Source of the DNA: JAJFFW01 sp039197915
Lineage (GTDB): Bacteria > Pseudomonadota > Alphaproteobacteria > Caulobacterales > Parvularculaceae
Reading direction: 5' to 3'
Assembly (NCBI GenBank): GCA_039197915.1
Contig: JBCCTV010000158.1
Location: 1-7,556 of the forward strand
DNA: 7,556 nucleotides
This document shows positions 6,901 to 7,556 of the stretch, one piece after another. The translations under genes and the position numbers were made by a program. Within the stretch, counting starts at the first letter, position 1. Every line of letters begins with the position of its first letter. Under the pieces are notes generated by a model. It was given only the letters and a program-made list of their open reading frames with translations, was not told where the DNA came from and made no database searches.

Positions 6901-7556
6901 GTGGACAGTTGCCGGGCTTTAAAGTCACTGAATTCATCGCCCGCATGCGGCATTCAACGCCTGGCGTCACGCTCATTTCACCGCCGCCGCACCATGACAT
7001 CTATTCCATCGAAGACCTGGCGCAGCTGATCTACGACTTGAAAAACATTAATCCGGAGGCGCGGGTTTGCGTGAAACTCGTCTCCTCCGCGGGCGTCGGC
7101 ACGATTGCAGCGGGCGTCGCCAAAGCGAAGGCGGACGTTATTTTGATTTCAGGCAATGTGGGCGGCACGGGCGCCTCGCCCCTGACTTCAATAAAGTTCG
7201 CCGGCGGACCATGGGAGCTGGGTCTCGCCGAAGCCCACCAAGTCCTGACCCTGAATAATTTGCGGGAAAGCGTCACGCTACGGACCGATGGCGGCATTCG
7301 TACCGGCCGCGACGTGGTTATCGCGGCTATGTTGGGTGCGGAGGAGTTTGGCATCGGCACGGTTTCGTTGATCGCGCTCGGGTGCTTGATGGTGCGCCAG
7401 TGCCACTCCAACACCTGTCCGGTTGGCGTTTGCACCCAAGACCCGTCTTTACGGGCGCGCTTTGGAGGGGCCGCGGAGCATGTGGTCAATTTGATGTCGT
7501 TCATCGCCCAAGAAACACGCGAAATCTTGGGCGGTCTCGGCGCAAAATCCCTCGAC
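3987..7556 (+). CDS. gltB: Glutamate synthase large (alpha) subunit, 3' end outside window
   Basis: This gives 1190 residues of a family of about 1500, running off the window without a stop. The enzyme converts glutamine and 2-oxoglutarate to two glutamates, in the main ammonia-assimilation route with glutamine synthetase. The N-terminal class II amidotransferase domain starts at Cys29 (HEACGVG), the nucleophile expected to be exposed by removal of a 28-residue propeptide. It also has HQRYSTNTFPEW (236-247) and HNGEIN (258-263). The central domain includes HFFRQKFSQVTNPPIDP (about 523-539). The FMN/2-oxoglutarate synthase domain shows GAKSVSGEGGEDP (910-922), GGQLPGFKV (from about 972), SPPPHHDIYS (998-1007) and GNVGGTGAS (1056-1064). 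The [3Fe-4S] cysteines are Cys1133, 1139 and 1144. About 320 residues are missing, mainly the C-terminal beta-helix domain. The frame is intact. The ferredoxin-dependent form is excluded by gltD next door. Confidence 0.97.
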   Translation, partial: MTTFEEQLELRQRAQEFGLYDPSEEHEACGVGLIATLDGSYRREIVDMAIQSLKAVWHRGAVDADGRTGDGAGVRLNVPQDLFKTFVSRTGHEADNRSVCVGQVFLPRTDFSAQDKARAIIEAEIIREGFLIYGWRQTPVNSSVLGQKANVTRPEIEQILFHDPVSRSQIELERSLFLVRRRIEKRVIAASVPDCYICSLSSNDIVYKGMFLAEDIDRFYPDLVDPGFVSRIAVFHQRYSTNTFPEWRLAQPFRMLAHNGEINTIKGNTSWMEAHEIRMASTAFRGSEDEIKPIIQANSSDSAALDQAFEVLVRAGRSAPMVKCLLMPEAWSKRADLMPPSHRALYEYCNAVMEPWDGPAAVAAFDERWAIAGLDRNGLRPMRYAITDDDVLAIGSETGMCPLTDKPVRERGALEAGDMIAVDLSENKLFKASEILDQLASQHRYGDWLENITQLDPVIGPGDEPALLSGDILRRVQTAAGYSLEDIDLVLRPMVDTAKEATGSMGDDTPLAVLSDQYRPLSHFFRQKFSQVTNPPIDPLREARVMSLNTRFKNLGNVLAINEPQADVFVLESPFLSNGMYGRFQDLVAGSSVTIDCTYDPHEANAGSPGAALRACLDRVRAEACEAVRAGAQHVMLTDTNVDQNRVAAPMILATGGVHRRLMSEALRAFCSITVRSAECLDSHYMAVLIGVGATAVNPHLACDSLATLHAKGVFGDRSIGECVLAYKAAIEGGLLKILSKAGISVISSYRGACNFEALGLSRALVDEFFPGAPSKISGIGLAGLEKRTVDLHRKAFSSATPIAPLGGFYRIRATGERHALEASLIKSLQTAVRQNDYSAYKDYSGALSKHKPIQLRDLLSMRPVGSPVAANDVESINAIRQRFVTPGMSLGALSQEAHGVLNVAMNRIGAKSVSGEGGEDPARYKPLANGDNANSAVKQIASGRFGVTAEYLNHCREIEIKVAQGAKPGEGGQLPGFKVTEFIARMRHSTPGVTLISPPPHHDIYSIEDLAQLIYDLKNINPEARVCVKLVSSAGVGTIAAGVAKAKADVILISGNVGGTGASPLTSIKFAGGPWELGLAEAHQVLTLNNLRESVTLRTDGGIRTGRDVVIAAMLGAEEFGIGTVSLIALGCLMVRQCHSNTCPVGVCTQDPSLRARFGGAAEHVVNLMSFIAQETREILGGLGAKSLD

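Overview
The window is ordinary chromosomal DNA from a moderately GC-rich bacterium, most likely an alphaproteobacterium. The GltB loop GNVGGTGAS and the iron-sulfur stretch CHSNTCPVGVCTQD are written as I know them from alphaproteobacterial glutamate synthases, and the GltD C-terminal half agrees. No finer placement can be supported from sequence alone.

Layout. Positions 1-171 are the 3' end of a thiolase gene on the + strand. It converges on a PhoD-type alkaline phosphatase gene on the - strand (306-2021). The 134 bp between them hold two strong inverted repeats that probably end both transcripts. A 356-bp divergent region (2022-2377) follows. It holds an AT-rich island, a 6-bp inverted repeat and a run of 16-bp tandem repeats. 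The last repeat copy supplies the ribosome binding site and start codon of gltD. gltD (2378-3817) encodes the small subunit of NADPH-dependent glutamate synthase. After a 169-bp gap, gltB (3987 to the window end, incomplete) encodes the large subunit.

How the genes work together. GltB hydrolyses glutamine with its N-terminal amidotransferase domain. It passes ammonia through the protein to 2-oxoglutarate at its FMN synthase domain, giving glutamate. GltD supplies the electrons from NADPH through FAD and iron-sulfur clusters. The order gltD-gltB is the reverse of the gltB-gltD order of E. coli. The phosphatase releases phosphate from phosphoesters outside the cytoplasm, and the thiolase belongs to acyl-CoA metabolism. 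Neither has an evident functional link to glutamate synthesis.

I found no mobile element, CRISPR array, tRNA, rRNA or convincing novel system. The most unusual non-coding features are the tandem repeats in the gltD leader and the compound hairpin between the convergent genes.
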